64,000 nucleotides of DNA from Paracoccus sp. C2R09 (GTDB lineage: Bacteria > Pseudomonadota > Alphaproteobacteria > Rhodobacterales > Rhodobacteraceae). Under the pieces are notes generated by a model that was not told where the DNA came from, searched no databases, and saw nothing but the letters and a program-made list of their open reading frames with translations. The stretch is from positions 1 through 64,000 of the forward strand of contig NZ_JAHKQB010000027.1 in the NCBI RefSeq assembly GCF_018860625.1. The letters run 5' to 3'. Positions 8,013 to 17,138 of the stretch are shown piece by piece (position 1 is the stretch's first letter; each line of letters opens with the position of its first letter). The translations under genes were made by a program, and so were the position numbers.

Positions 8013-8896
8013 TGCGCGCGCTGATCGTCGCGCTTGCGATCCTGGCGGGCGGGCCGGCGCTGGGGCAGGGGGCCGGCTCCACCGTTCCCGAAACCGGGGG
8101 CATCCTGCCCACCGACGAGATGGGCTGGCCGCTGTTTCCCGATCCGGGCCAACCCCGCAGCCCGATCGAGGCCGAGGAACGCGCCATGGGCGAGCAGGTC
8201 GTGGCGGGCCTGTCCAACGCATCCGTGTCGATCACCACCAGCTTCGACGGGTCCGAGATCCTGATCTATGGCGCCGTCAAGCGCGAGGAGCCCATGCCCG
8301 AAGGCGATCTGGACGTGATCGTCACCATCGAGGCCCCGTCCCAACCCGCTACGATCTGGCAAAAGCAGCGCCGCTTCGGGATCTGGGTCAATACCGAGAG
8401 CGTGCGCATCGGCGCGGCCCCCAGCTTCTATGCGGTGGCGACCTCGGGGCCCCTGGACGAGATCCTCGACCCCGCCTGGGACAGCCGCTTCCGCATTTCC
8501 CTGCCGCAGGCGCTGCGGGCCTTCGCGGGCACGCCGGACGTGGTCGATACCCGCCCCTTCACCGAGGCGATGATCCGCCTGCGCCGTCAGAACGGCCATT
8601 ACCGCCTGCAGGAATCCAGCGTCACCCTGGTCGAGGACACGCTGTTCCGCACCGATATCCGCCTGCCCGCCAACCTGATCGAGGGCGATTACAAGACCCG
8701 CATCTTCCTGCTGCGCGACGGGCGGGTCATCGACGTCTATCGTGCCGGGATCGAGGTGCGGAAGGTCGGGGTGGAACGCTGGCTCTACAACCTCGCCTTC
8801 GAGCAGCCGCTTCTCTACGGGTTGATGTCGCTGGCGGTCGCGGTCGCGGCGGGCTGGGGGGCATCCGCCGCGTTCCGCAGGCTCAGGCGCAGCTGA
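8012..8896 (+). CDS. TIGR02186 family (Alph_Pro_TM) membrane-anchored protein
   Basis: A 294-residue protein with an N-terminal signal peptide (cleavage near ALGQG), a large periplasmic beta-rich domain, and a C-terminal membrane helix (LYGLMSLAVAVAAGWGASAAF) followed by RRLRRS. The sequence (SFDGSEILIYGAV, then LPANLIEGDYKTRIFLLRDG) matches my memory of the alphaproteobacterial family found beside TSUP transporters. Function is unknown; a role as periplasmic accessory of the exporter is inferred from the TGATG coupling. Its 3' end overlaps the convergent mcl1 gene by 14 bases. Confidence 0.78.
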   Translation: MRALIVALAILAGGPALGQGAGSTVPETGGILPTDEMGWPLFPDPGQPRSPIEAEERAMGEQVVAGLSNASVSITTSFDGSEILIYGAVKREEPMPEGDLDVIVTIEAPSQPATIWQKQRRFGIWVNTESVRIGAAPSFYAVATSGPLDEILDPAWDSRFRISLPQALRAFAGTPDVVDTRPFTEAMIRLRRQNGHYRLQESSVTLVEDTLFRTDIRLPANLIEGDYKTRIFLLRDGRVIDVYRAGIEVRKVGVERWLYNLAFEQPLLYGLMSLAVAVAAGWGASAAFRRLRRS

Positions 8897-9842
8897 TCAG
8901 TTCGGCCTGGCGCACGATCACCTCGGCCTGCTTGATCGATGCGATATCGACCAGTCGCCCCTTGTAGACCGTGGCCCCCGCGCCGCTGGCCTTGGCCTCC
9001 TCCATCGCGGACAGGATCTCGCGCGCCTCGGTGACGGCGGCGTCGCTGGGGGAAAACACCTCGTTCGCAAGGGCGATCTGGCTGGGATGGATGGCCCATT
9101 TGCCGACCATGCCAAGCGTCGCGGATCGCCGTGCCTGCGCGACATAGCCGTCGGGGTCGCTGAAATCACCGAATGGGCCGTCCACCGGCAGCAGCCCGTG
9201 CGTGCGGCAGGCGGCCACGATCTTGGCCTGCACCCAGTGCCAGGGATCGGGCCAGTATTTCTGGCCTTCGCGGATCATGTAGTAATCTTCCTGCGTGCCG
9301 CCGATGCCGGTGGTGGCCATGCCCATCGAGGCCGCGAAATCGGCCGCGCCCAGGCTGATCGCCCGCATCCGGGGCGAGGCCGCCGCGATCTCCTCGACAT
9401 GGCAGATGCCGGCGGCGCTTTCGATGATCACCTCGAAATCGATGGGCTTCTGGCGCCCCTTGGCACGTTCGACCGCCGTGACCAGCGCATCCACGGCATA
9501 GATGTCGGATGCGTTTCCGACCTTGGGGATCATGATCTGGTCGATCCGGTCGCCCGCCTGTTCCAGCAGATCGACCACGTCGCGATACCAATAGGGGGTG
9601 TCCAGCCCGTTGATGCGCACCGACAGCGTCTTGTCGCCCCAATCCACGTCCCCGATCGCCTGCACGATATTCGCGCGGGCCTGCGCCTTGTCGTCGGGCG
9701 CGACCGAATCCTCGAGGTCGAGATTGATCACGTCGGCCTCGGACCGGGCCATCTTCTCGAACAGGGCGGTGCGGGAACCGGGGCCGAAAAGCTGGCAGCG
9801 GTTCAGGCGGGCCGGGGGTGCGGGCTGCAGGCGAAAGCTCAT
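8883..9842 (-). CDS. mcl1: L-malyl-CoA / beta-methylmalyl-CoA lyase
   Basis: A 319-residue CitE-like TIM-barrel lyase. It reversibly cleaves L-malyl-CoA to acetyl-CoA and glyoxylate, and beta-methylmalyl-CoA to propionyl-CoA and glyoxylate, in the ethylmalonyl-CoA pathway. The opening MSFRLQPAPPARLNRCQLFG and the blocks VINLDLEDSVAPDDK (metal-site acidic residues), EVIIESAAGI and GMVGKWAIHPSQ agree closely with my memory of the Rhodobacter sphaeroides enzyme, also about 318 residues. ATG 9842 is chosen to match that start; an upstream in-frame ATG would add 14 atypical residues. No other ethylmalonyl-CoA pathway gene is adjacent. The 3' ends of this gene and its convergent neighbour overlap. 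Confidence 0.94.
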   Translation of the reverse strand: MSFRLQPAPPARLNRCQLFGPGSRTALFEKMARSEADVINLDLEDSVAPDDKAQARANIVQAIGDVDWGDKTLSVRINGLDTPYWYRDVVDLLEQAGDRIDQIMIPKVGNASDIYAVDALVTAVERAKGRQKPIDFEVIIESAAGICHVEEIAAASPRMRAISLGAADFAASMGMATTGIGGTQEDYYMIREGQKYWPDPWHWVQAKIVAACRTHGLLPVDGPFGDFSDPDGYVAQARRSATLGMVGKWAIHPSQIALANEVFSPSDAAVTEAREILSAMEEAKASGAGATVYKGRLVDIASIKQAEVIVRQAELISCA

Positions 9843-9995
9843 CACTGGGTCCAGTTCATAAAGTTTGCATGGCTTCCTAAGCAATAATGTTGCGCTGCGG
9901 ATGCATCAAGCGTTTTCCTGCACCGCAGCATGCTTGACCTGCCGCATCTTTGGGCGCAGGACCGCGCGCGAACGCGGATGGCAAGGAGGCACGCG

Positions 9996-10856
9996 ATGTC
10001 GCGCATTGTTTATGTGAACGGAACCTATCTGCCCGAGGGCGAGGCCAGCGTGTCCGTCTTCGATCGCGGCTTCCTGATGGCCGACGGCGTCTACGAGGTG
10101 GTCAGCGTGCTGGGCGGCAAGCTGATCGATTTCGACGGCCACATGGTGCGGCTGAAGCGGTCGCTGTCGGAACTGCAGATCGCCAATCCGCTGAGCGACG
10201 ACGCGTATCTGGAGGCCCATCGCGCCCTGCTGAAGAAGAACGGGATCGAGGACGGCCTCGTCTATCTGCAGGTGACGCGCGGCAATCCGGGCGACCGCGA
10301 TTTCGCCTATCCCTCGGCCGAGGTGACGCCGACGGTGGTGATGTTCACCCAGTCGAAGCCGGGCCTGGCCGACAGCCCCGCCGCCAAGACCGGCTGGCGC
10401 ATCGTCAGCGTCGAGGATCTGCGTTGGGGCCGCCGCGACATCAAGACCGTGCAGCTGCTCTATCCCTCGATGGCCAAGATGGAGGCCAAGGCGCGCGGCG
10501 TGGACGATGCGTGGCTGGTCGAGGATGGCCGCGTCACCGAAGGCACCTCGAACAACGCCTATATCGTGAAGGGCGGCACCATCGTCACCCGTGAACTGAG
10601 CCACGACATCCTGCATGGCATCACGCGGGCCGCGGTGCTGCGCTTTGCCGCCGAGGCGCAGATGAAGGTCGAGGAACGCAGCTTCACCATCGAGGAGGCG
10701 CAGGAGGCCGACGAGGCCTTCGTGACCTCGGCTTCGGCCTTCGTCATGCCCGTGGTCGAGATCGACGGCGCGAAGATCGGTTCGGGCACGCCCGGTCCCG
10801 TGGCGGCCCGCCTGCGCGAGATCTATCTCGAGGAAAGCCGCAAACTGGGCGTCTGA
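9996..10856 (+). CDS. dat: D-amino-acid aminotransferase (PLP fold type IV)
   Basis: A 286-residue class IV aminotransferase that interconverts D-amino acids and 2-oxo acids, supplying D-glutamate or using D-alanine. The PLP lysine is predicted at residue 150 in RRDIKTVQLLYP, and the catalytic-region glutamate lies in EDGRVTEGTSNNAY, both matching D-amino-acid transaminases rather than the branched-chain enzyme. A strong AAGGAGG at 9983-9989 fixes the start at ATG 9996, discarding upstream in-frame codons. It is convergent with the amidohydrolase gene, 4 bases apart. 4-amino-4-deoxychorismate lyase is a related alternative, but the DIK context favours D-amino-acid transaminase. Confidence 0.86.
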   Translation: MSRIVYVNGTYLPEGEASVSVFDRGFLMADGVYEVVSVLGGKLIDFDGHMVRLKRSLSELQIANPLSDDAYLEAHRALLKKNGIEDGLVYLQVTRGNPGDRDFAYPSAEVTPTVVMFTQSKPGLADSPAAKTGWRIVSVEDLRWGRRDIKTVQLLYPSMAKMEAKARGVDDAWLVEDGRVTEGTSNNAYIVKGGTIVTRELSHDILHGITRAAVLRFAAEAQMKVEERSFTIEEAQEADEAFVTSASAFVMPVVEIDGAKIGSGTPGPVAARLREIYLEESRKLGV

Positions 10857-10860
10857 GCCC

Positions 10861-11619
10861 CTAGAGCCCGCTGTCTGCCAGCACCCGTTCGATGACGGGC
10901 GCAAGGCGGCGGGCCCATTCCACCTGCCCCTCCGGGGTGGCGATCAGATCGTTGCGGAGCTCGATCAGCAGGTTCGGACGACCCTGTTCCAGCGCATGAC
11001 GGTCGATGGAATCGCCGTCCAGATGACCGCTGTAGGGTTCGTTCTGCCCGGTGATCCAGCCTTCGTCGCGGCAGGCCTGCACCATCGCGGGCCCCAGCCG
11101 CGCATCGCGGTGGCTGTAGAGGATGCCGACCTGCCAGGGCCGGGGCGGACGGCCGCGCAACTGCGGGGTGAAGCTGTGGACCGCGCAGATGCAGCGCGCC
11201 GGATGCCTGTCGGCAAGGCAGCTCAGCGCATCGTGATAGGGGCGGTGCAGCAGCTGCAGCCGCCTTTCGCGCTCGGCCGCGTCGGCGTGGCGATTGGCGG
11301 GAATCACCGTCCCGTCATAGAGCCGCATCAGCAGGGTCGGATCGTCCTCGCCCCGGTTCGGATCGATCACGAGCCGTGAAAAATCCGAGAGGATCGCGGG
11401 CGCGTCCATGATCCGCGCAAGCTGGCGCGTCAGGCCCGCTGCCCCCACGTCGAAGGCGATATGGCGGTCCATGTCGTCCCGCGCGATGCCCAGATCGCCG
11501 CCGCCGACCCAGCCGGGAACGCGGTTCGTGGCGTGGTCGCAGGTGATCAGCCAGCGCGAGGGGCGGTCCGCGCCCTCGACGTGATAGGGGGTGTCCGTCA
11601 TGCCTTGGTCATCCATCAT
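10861..11619 (-). CDS. N-formylglutamate amidohydrolase family protein
   Basis: A 252-residue protein of the N-formylglutamate amidohydrolase fold (related to zinc amidases). Visible conserved pieces are WLITCDHATNRVP near the N-terminus (metal-binding D and H), SRLVIDPNRGEDDP, the mid AVHSFTP with a conserved His, and the C-terminal LLIELRNDLI glutamate motif. In histidine degradation the family releases glutamate from N-formylglutamate, but the isolated position without hut genes means the true substrate is uncertain. ATG 11619, 11616 and 11601 are all possible starts with no clear ribosome-binding site. It is divergent from pyk. Confidence 0.8.
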   Translation of the reverse strand: MMDDQGMTDTPYHVEGADRPSRWLITCDHATNRVPGWVGGGDLGIARDDMDRHIAFDVGAAGLTRQLARIMDAPAILSDFSRLVIDPNRGEDDPTLLMRLYDGTVIPANRHADAAERERRLQLLHRPYHDALSCLADRHPARCICAVHSFTPQLRGRPPRPWQVGILYSHRDARLGPAMVQACRDEGWITGQNEPYSGHLDGDSIDRHALEQGRPNLLIELRNDLIATPEGQVEWARRLAPVIERVLADSGL

Positions 11620-11715
11620 GATGCAGGTTGTCTACGACGTCGCGCCGCCATACGCCAGTTGCCGACACGCAATGATTGCGGCATAGATAGCGCTAAATTC
11701 GAGAAGGGACGGGAT

Positions 11716-13161
11716 ATGAGAAGACATCGCAACGTGAAGATCGTGGCTACCCTCGGGCCGGCGTCCTCGACCAAGGAAATGATCTCGGCCCTGTTCGAGG
11801 CGGGCGCGGACGTGTTCCGCCTGAACATGAGCCATGGCAGCCACGAGGATCACCGCGAGCGTTACGACATCATTCGCCAGATCGAGGCCGAGGCCGGTCG
11901 CCCCATCGCCGTGCTGGCCGACCTTCAGGGTCCGAAGCTGCGCGTGGGCAAGTTCGCGGACGGCCCGCACGACCTGACGCCGGGCGACAGCTTCCGCTTC
12001 GACCTGGACGACGCACCGGGCAACGGCCAGCGCGTGCAGCTGCCCCACCCCGAGATCTTCGCCGCCCTGATCGAGGGCAGCGAGCTGCTGGTCAATGACG
12101 GCAAGATCCGCCTGCGCGTGGACGAATGCGGCGCCGATTTCGCCAATTGCACCGTCACCGTCGGCGGCGCGATCAGCGACCGCAAGGGCGTGAACGTGCC
12201 CGACGTGGTGCTGCCGCTGGCCGCGCTGTCGGACAAGGACCGCGCCGATCTGGAATTCGCCTGCGAACTGGGCGCCGACTGGCTGGCCCTGTCCTTCGTG
12301 CAGCGCGCCGAGGATGTCGAGGAGGCCAAGGCGCTTGCCCGCGGTCGCGCCGCCGTCCTGTCCAAGATCGAGAAGCCGGCCGCCGTGCGCGCCTTCGACG
12401 AGATCCTCGAGGCATCCGACGGCATCATGGTCGCCCGCGGCGATCTGGGGGTCGAGCTGCCCGTGCATTCGGTGCCGCCGATCCAGAAGCGCCTGGTCCG
12501 CAAGTGCCGCGCCGCCGCCAAGCCGGTGATCGTGGCCACCCAGATGCTGGAATCCATGATCGAGAGCCCGATGCCCACCCGCGCCGAGGTCAGCGACGTG
12601 GCAAACGCCATCTACGAGGGCACCGATGCGGTCATGCTGTCGGCCGAAAGCGCCGCCGGCGATTTCCCGATCGAGGCCGTGCGCACCATGGACAGCGTCG
12701 CCCGTTCGGTCGAGGCCGATCCGAACTATCGCTCGATCATCGACGCGGCGCGTCGCGCAAGCCTGTCCACCGTGCCGGACGCCATCGTGACCGCCGCGCG
12801 CGAGATCGCCGAGACGACCGATGTGGCCTCGATCTGCGTGTTCACCCAGTCGGGCAAGACCGTCAGCCTGGTCGCGCGCGAACGTCCTCGCGTGCCGATC
12901 CTGGCCATGTCGCCCATCGAGACCGTGCTGCGCCGCATGTGCCTGACCTGGGGGACGCATTGCGTCGTCACGGGCCGCCTGTCGCGCTTCAAGGAGGCGG
13001 TGGTCAACGCGACCCGCGCCGCGCGCGATTACGGCTTTGCCGATGAGACGCGCCAGGTCGTGGTCGTCGCGGGCGTGCCCTTCAACGTGGCCGGTTCGAC
13101 GAACATCCTGCGCATCGCCCCCTGTGACGAGCGTCTGATCTTCGCCTCGGATCCGGAATGA
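11716..13161 (+). CDS. pyk: Pyruvate kinase
   Basis: A 481-residue glycolytic enzyme transferring phosphate from phosphoenolpyruvate to ADP. Family blocks in order are IVATLGPASS at the N-terminus, FRLNMSHGSH, LADLQGPKLR, the substrate lysine segment VLSKIEKPAAV, MVARGDLGVELP (metal site) and ATQMLESMIESPMPTRAEVSDVAN. The C-terminal allosteric domain runs from about residue 350. ATG 11716 places the conserved RRNVKIVATLGP-type start correctly; a long upstream extension in frame lacks similarity. Its stop overlaps the next small gene (ATGA). Length fits bacterial enzymes. Confidence 0.97.
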   Translation: MRRHRNVKIVATLGPASSTKEMISALFEAGADVFRLNMSHGSHEDHRERYDIIRQIEAEAGRPIAVLADLQGPKLRVGKFADGPHDLTPGDSFRFDLDDAPGNGQRVQLPHPEIFAALIEGSELLVNDGKIRLRVDECGADFANCTVTVGGAISDRKGVNVPDVVLPLAALSDKDRADLEFACELGADWLALSFVQRAEDVEEAKALARGRAAVLSKIEKPAAVRAFDEILEASDGIMVARGDLGVELPVHSVPPIQKRLVRKCRAAAKPVIVATQMLESMIESPMPTRAEVSDVANAIYEGTDAVMLSAESAAGDFPIEAVRTMDSVARSVEADPNYRSIIDAARRASLSTVPDAIVTAAREIAETTDVASICVFTQSGKTVSLVARERPRVPILAMSPIETVLRRMCLTWGTHCVVTGRLSRFKEAVVNATRAARDYGFADETRQVVVVAGVPFNVAGSTNILRIAPCDERLIFASDPE

Positions 13162-13385
13162 GCCTGCCCGCCATCCTGCTGGTGATCGGGGTCGCGCTCT
13201 GCGTGGCCTCGGTCGTGCTGGCGGTCGTCCAGCTGCTGCGGCTGCAGCCGCCGCGCCTGGCCGTCCTGGCGCTGGTCGCGGGCATCCTTGCGCTGTTCGC
13301 GGGCGCGCAGTTGCAGCCCGGTCCGTTCAGCCCTTCTGACGTGGCCACCGCCTTCGGTTCGGTTCTGCCGCAAAAGGCCGACTGA
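13158..13385 (+). CDS. Small hydrophobic membrane protein downstream of pyk
   Basis: A 75-residue protein with two predicted membrane helices, residues about 3-27 ([20 protein letters not shown]) and 34-52, and a short polar tail. The ATGA overlap with pyk indicates coupled translation. No family is recognised. The gene is real on the strength of its overlap, hydrophobic two-helix profile and the absence of any competing reading frame; function is unknown. Confidence 0.65.
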   Translation: MSLPAILLVIGVALCVASVVLAVVQLLRLQPPRLAVLALVAGILALFAGAQLQPGPFSPSDVATAFGSVLPQKAD

Positions 13386-13494
13386 CCACTTGCCAAAACC
13401 CCGGCACGCGCTTATACGGCGCGCTTCCGATCCCGTGCGTCCGGCCGATATGGCATTGCCGAGTCGCACGTTCACTCTGATGAAGGAGATGAAA

Positions 13495-13695
13495 ATGCCG
13501 AAGATGAAGACCAAGTCGGCCGCCAAGAAGCGGTTCTCGTTCACGGCCTCGGGCAAGGTGAAATCCGGCCAGGCCGGCAAGCGCCACGGCATGATCAAGC
13601 GCACGACGAAGTTCATTCGCGATGCGCGCGGCACCACCGTCCTGTCGGACGCGGATGCCAACATCGTCAAGAAGTACATGCCCTACAACCGCTGA
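13495..13695 (+). CDS. rpmI: 50S ribosomal protein L35
   Basis: A 66-residue, highly basic ribosomal protein of the large subunit. The sequence [14 protein letters not shown] and the block [19 protein letters not shown] are diagnostic of bL35, and the end MPYNR is typical. AAGGAG at 13483-13488 with 6-base spacing fixes ATG 13495. It is followed 14 bases later by rplT, the standard pairing; infC, which precedes rpmI in many bacteria, is not here. The 109-base leader (13386-13494) shows no obvious structured regulatory element that I can defend. Confidence 0.97.
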   Translation: MPKMKTKSAAKKRFSFTASGKVKSGQAGKRHGMIKRTTKFIRDARGTTVLSDADANIVKKYMPYNR

Positions 13696-13709
13696 TCGAG
13701 GACTGAAAC

Positions 13710-14069
13710 ATGGCACGAGTCAAATCCGGCAAGGTTACCCACGCCCGCCACAAGAAGGTCCTGAAGGCTGCCAAAGGTTACTACGGTAACCGTTCGCGCA
13801 ACTTCCGCACCGCCACGCAGGCCGTCGACAAGGCGAACCAGTACGCCACCCGCGACCGCAAGAACCGCAAGCGCAGCTTCCGCTCGCTGTGGATCCAGCG
13901 GATCAACGCAGGTGTCCGTGCGATCGACGCCGAGATGACCTATTCGCGCTTCATCAACCTGCTGTCGAAAGCCGGCATCGAGGTTGACCGCAAGGTTCTG
14001 GCCGATCTGGCCGTGAACGAGCCCGAAGCGTTCGGCGCGATCGTCGAGAAGGCGAAAGCCGCAGCCTGA
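13710..14069 (+). CDS. rplT: 50S ribosomal protein L20
   Basis: A 119-residue large-subunit assembly protein. The N-terminal [15 protein letters not shown] and the segment [17 protein letters not shown] are hallmark bL20 sequences, and [13 protein letters not shown] is the C-terminal domain signature. It binds 23S rRNA early in assembly. It is co-transcribed with rpmI and followed by a strong hairpin terminator at 14095-14122. Confidence 0.98.
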   Translation: MARVKSGKVTHARHKKVLKAAKGYYGNRSRNFRTATQAVDKANQYATRDRKNRKRSFRSLWIQRINAGVRAIDAEMTYSRFINLLSKAGIEVDRKVLADLAVNEPEAFGAIVEKAKAAA

Positions 14070-14094
14070 TCCGATCGGGTTCGCAATTCAGGGG

Positions 14095-14126
14095 AAGGCC
14101 CGCGCAGCGATGCGCGGGCCTTCTTC
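14095..14126 (+). terminator. Rho-independent terminator after rplT
   Basis: A perfect 12-base stem, AAGGCCCGCGCA (14095-14106) with TGCGCGGGCCTT (14111-14122), with a GCGA tetraloop and a short T-rich run. It sits 26 bases after the rplT stop and separates the ribosomal operon from the P450 gene. Confidence 0.85.
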
Positions 14127-14201
14127 CGTTCGGGGCCTTTGCGACATCATGCCCCGCCCGACAGGCTTGCCCGGCACCCCGCGCGACCCTAGCCTGCGCG
14201 C

Positions 14202-15575
14202 ATGGAAGCAGGTCCCAGCAGCACACGAACCGTCCGGGGCGAACCCGTCCGCGTCCCCCTGGCGATGCGGCCCCTGGGGCTGTGGGGCACGGCGATGACC
14301 GCGCGCCGCAACGTGCTGGAACTGATCCCCGCCATCGCCACGCGCCAGCCCATCGTGTCCGGCACCACCGGCCTGCGCTGGCACATGGTCATGGACCCCG
14401 CCAGCCTGCGCCGCATCCTCAAGGAGCGGGTCGAGGATTATCCGAAATCCACCACGACCAAGCTGATCCTGGAACCGGCCATCGGCGACAGCCTGTTCGT
14501 GGCCGAGGGCGCGCATTGGCGCTGGCAGCGTCGCGCGGCCGCGCCCGCCTTCTCCAGCCGCAATGTCGAGGCGCTGGCCCCCGTGATGACCGCCGCGGCC
14601 GAGGCATCGTGCCGCCGCATCGCCGCCGCCCCCGGCGCGATGGACATCTTCGAGGAAACGGTCGCGGCAACCTTCGAGGTGATCTCGGACGTGACATTCT
14701 CGGGCGGGGAAGGGGCCTTCGACCGCGATGGGGTGCATGCGGCGATCGACAGCTATATCGCGCAGACGGCCAAGGTGTCGCTGATGGACGTGATGGGCCT
14801 GCCCGCATGGCTGCCGCGTCCGGGGCGGCTGTTCGCCGGGCAGGGGCTGAAGCGGATGAAGGCCATCGCGGATCGGGCCATCGCCACCCGCGCGCAGCGA
14901 CCGCATCAGGGCGTGCCCGATCTTCTGGACCTGCTGCTGGGTGCCGCGGACCCTGAAACGGGCCGCGCGATGAACCCCGACGAACTGCGTGACAACCTGC
15001 TGACCTTCATCGTCGCGGGCCACGAGACGACGGCCCTGACACTGGCCTGGGCGCTCTATCTGATGGCCTTCGACCCCGGCTGGCAGGAACGTGCCGCGAC
15101 CGAGTCGCGCGACCTGCTGCAGGGACGCGCCGCCACCGCCGAAGATCTGGCGCATCTGCCGATCGTCACGCGCATCGTCCACGAGACGCTGCGGCTCTAT
15201 CCGCCGGCGGCGTTCCTGTCGCGCACGGCGCAGGCGCATGACAGCCTTTGCGGGCGCGAGGTGCGCCCAGGCGATACGGTGATCCTGCCCATCTACGCGC
15301 TGCACCGCCATCACCTGCTATGGGACAGGCCCGACAGCTTCGATCCCGACCGGTTCCTGCAAACGCCTGACCGGTATGCCTTTCTGCCCTTCGGCGCGGG
15401 GCCGCGCATCTGCATCGGCGCCAGCTTCGCCATGCAGGAAGCGGTGATCATCCTGGCCACGCTGTTGTCGCGCTTTCGTTTCCGCCGCGTGCCGGGCCGC
15501 GATCCCCGGCCGCGCATGATCCTGACCCTGCGCCCCGAGAACGGCGTCTGGCTGACGGCCGAGCCCCGCGACTGA
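14202..15575 (+). CDS. Cytochrome P450
   Basis: A 457-residue heme-thiolate monooxygenase. All hallmark motifs are present: the I-helix oxygen-activation motif AGHETT, the K-helix ExxR (ETLR), the PDSFDPDRF segment before the heme loop, and the heme-binding [13 protein letters not shown] with the axial Cys. No membrane anchor is seen, as expected for a soluble bacterial enzyme that needs separate ferredoxin and reductase partners; none is adjacent. The substrate cannot be inferred. ATG 14202 is the only well placed start. The gene lies between rplT and the symporter gene and breaks the usual rplT-pheS neighbourhood. Confidence 0.93.
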   Translation: MEAGPSSTRTVRGEPVRVPLAMRPLGLWGTAMTARRNVLELIPAIATRQPIVSGTTGLRWHMVMDPASLRRILKERVEDYPKSTTTKLILEPAIGDSLFVAEGAHWRWQRRAAAPAFSSRNVEALAPVMTAAAEASCRRIAAAPGAMDIFEETVAATFEVISDVTFSGGEGAFDRDGVHAAIDSYIAQTAKVSLMDVMGLPAWLPRPGRLFAGQGLKRMKAIADRAIATRAQRPHQGVPDLLDLLLGAADPETGRAMNPDELRDNLLTFIVAGHETTALTLAWALYLMAFDPGWQERAATESRDLLQGRAATAEDLAHLPIVTRIVHETLRLYPPAAFLSRTAQAHDSLCGREVRPGDTVILPIYALHRHHLLWDRPDSFDPDRFLQTPDRYAFLPFGAGPRICIGASFAMQEAVIILATLLSRFRFRRVPGRDPRPRMILTLRPENGVWLTAEPRD

Positions 15576-15649
15576 CGGACCTCTCGCGCTTGCGATTACC
15601 GGCATCCCTGTTAATGACTGCCGCAAATCTCGGCACAGGAAGGGTCGGC

Positions 15650-17056
15650 ATGGACGTCATCATCGATTTTCTGAACAATATCTTCTGGGGCTATGTCCTG
15701 ATCTACGGCCTTCTGGCCGTGGGCATCTATTTCACGATCCGTCTGGGCTTCGTCCAGTTCCTGCATTTCCGCGAGATGTGGCGCTGCGTGAAGGGCTCGG
15801 GCGAAGTCGACCGCGCGGGCATCTCGCCCTTCCAGGCGCTGGCGGTGTCGCTGGCAAGCCGCGTGGGCACCGGCAATATCGCGGGCGTCGCGGTTGCGCT
15901 GACCCTTGGCGGGCCGGGGGCGATCTTCTGGATGTGGATGGTCGCGCTGGTCGGCATGGCCACCGCATATTCCGAAAGCCTTCTGGCGCAGCTCTACAAG
16001 GTGCGTGACGGGCAGGGGATGTATCGCGGCGGACCTGCATATTACATCGCGCGCGGGCTGGGCCAGCACTGGATGGCGGCGCTGTTCTCGGTCGCGCTGA
16101 TCGTGTCCTTCGGGCTGGTCTTCAACGCGGTGCAGGCCAATTCGATCGCGCAGGCGGTCGAGGGGTCGTTCGGCGTCAGCACGCTGGCCGTGGGCCTGGT
16201 GGTCGCGGCCCTGTCGGGGGTGATCATCTTCGGCGGCATTCCCCAGATCGCGCGGACCGCGCAGCTGGTCGTCCCGATCATGGCGGGGCTGTATCTGCTG
16301 GCTGCGGTGATCGTGCTTGTGATGAATATCGGTGCGGTGCCGGGCATCCTGATCGGCATCGTCAAATCGGCCTTCGGCCTGCAAGAGGCCGTGGGCGGCG
16401 TGACCGGCGGCGTGATGGCCGCGATGATGAACGGCATCAAGCGCGGGCTCTTCTCGAACGAGGCGGGCATGGGGTCGGCCCCGAACATCGCGGCGGTCGC
16501 CGTGCCCGATCCGCATCACCCCTCCAGCCAGGGTTTCGTGCAGGCACTGGGCGTCTTCATCGACACCATCCTGGTCTGCACGGCCACGGCGGTGATGATC
16601 CTGCTGGCCGATGTCATGCCGTCGGATGAGCTGACCGGCGTGAACCTGACGCAGGCGGCGCTGGCCGACCATTTCGGCGGCTTCGGCCACATCTTCGTCG
16701 CGATCGCGATCTTCTTCTTCGCCTTCACCTCGATCATCGGCAACTATTCCTATGCCGAGAACGCGCTGGTCTTCCTGGGTGCAGGCAAGTCGGGGATCAT
16801 GGTGCTGCGGATCGCCGTTCTGGGCATGGTCGTCTGGGGCGCGCTTCAGGCCGTCTCGACCGTGTTCAACTTCGCGGATGCCAGCATGGGCCTGATGGCC
16901 ACGATCAACCTGATCGCCATCGTGCTGCTGTCGGGGACGGTCGTGCATGTCACGCGCGACTATCTGCGTCAGCGCAAGGCCGGGCAGGAACCCGAGTTCC
17001 ATATCGAGAAGCATCCCGGCATCGCGCCCGGCGTGACGCGCGACATCTGGAACTGA
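15650..17056 (+). CDS. Sodium:alanine symporter family protein (AGCS)
   Basis: A 468-residue amino acid transporter of the alanine/glycine:cation symporter family, with about ten to eleven hydrophobic segments. Typical blocks are [15 protein letters not shown] near the N-terminus, [15 protein letters not shown], the [10 protein letters not shown] loop, and [17 protein letters not shown]. It imports alanine or glycine with sodium. ATG 15650, after an AGGAAGGG ribosome-binding stretch, gives the standard amino-terminus ([19 protein letters not shown]); earlier in-frame starts add an unlikely leader. It is followed by a strong hairpin at 17063-17099. Confidence 0.93.
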   Translation: MDVIIDFLNNIFWGYVLIYGLLAVGIYFTIRLGFVQFLHFREMWRCVKGSGEVDRAGISPFQALAVSLASRVGTGNIAGVAVALTLGGPGAIFWMWMVALVGMATAYSESLLAQLYKVRDGQGMYRGGPAYYIARGLGQHWMAALFSVALIVSFGLVFNAVQANSIAQAVEGSFGVSTLAVGLVVAALSGVIIFGGIPQIARTAQLVVPIMAGLYLLAAVIVLVMNIGAVPGILIGIVKSAFGLQEAVGGVTGGVMAAMMNGIKRGLFSNEAGMGSAPNIAAVAVPDPHHPSSQGFVQALGVFIDTILVCTATAVMILLADVMPSDELTGVNLTQAALADHFGGFGHIFVAIAIFFFAFTSIIGNYSYAENALVFLGAGKSGIMVLRIAVLGMVVWGALQAVSTVFNFADASMGLMATINLIAIVLLSGTVVHVTRDYLRQRKAGQEPEFHIEKHPGIAPGVTRDIWN

Positions 17057-17062
17057 AGAACG

Positions 17063-17099
17063 GCGCGCGCGGGGGCGGACAGGCTTTCCCCGCGCGCGC
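17063..17099 (+). terminator. Strong GC hairpin between the symporter gene and pheS
   Basis: Twelve perfectly paired bases, GCGCGCGCGGGG (17063-17074) and CCCCGCGCGCGC (17088-17099), with a 13-base loop. It lies 6 bases after the symporter stop and 39 bases before pheS. There is no T run, so it may be a Rho-aided terminator or a leader structure of pheS. Confidence 0.5.
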
Positions 17100-17138
17100 A
17101 CCCATGCTAACCGGTGGCCGACTGGAATGAGGCCCTCG

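Noticed and set aside
13386..13494. Possible L20-type leader control before rpmI
   Set aside because: No convincing pseudoknot or mimic of the L20 rRNA site could be read; infC is absent and a regulatory leader would be guesswork.
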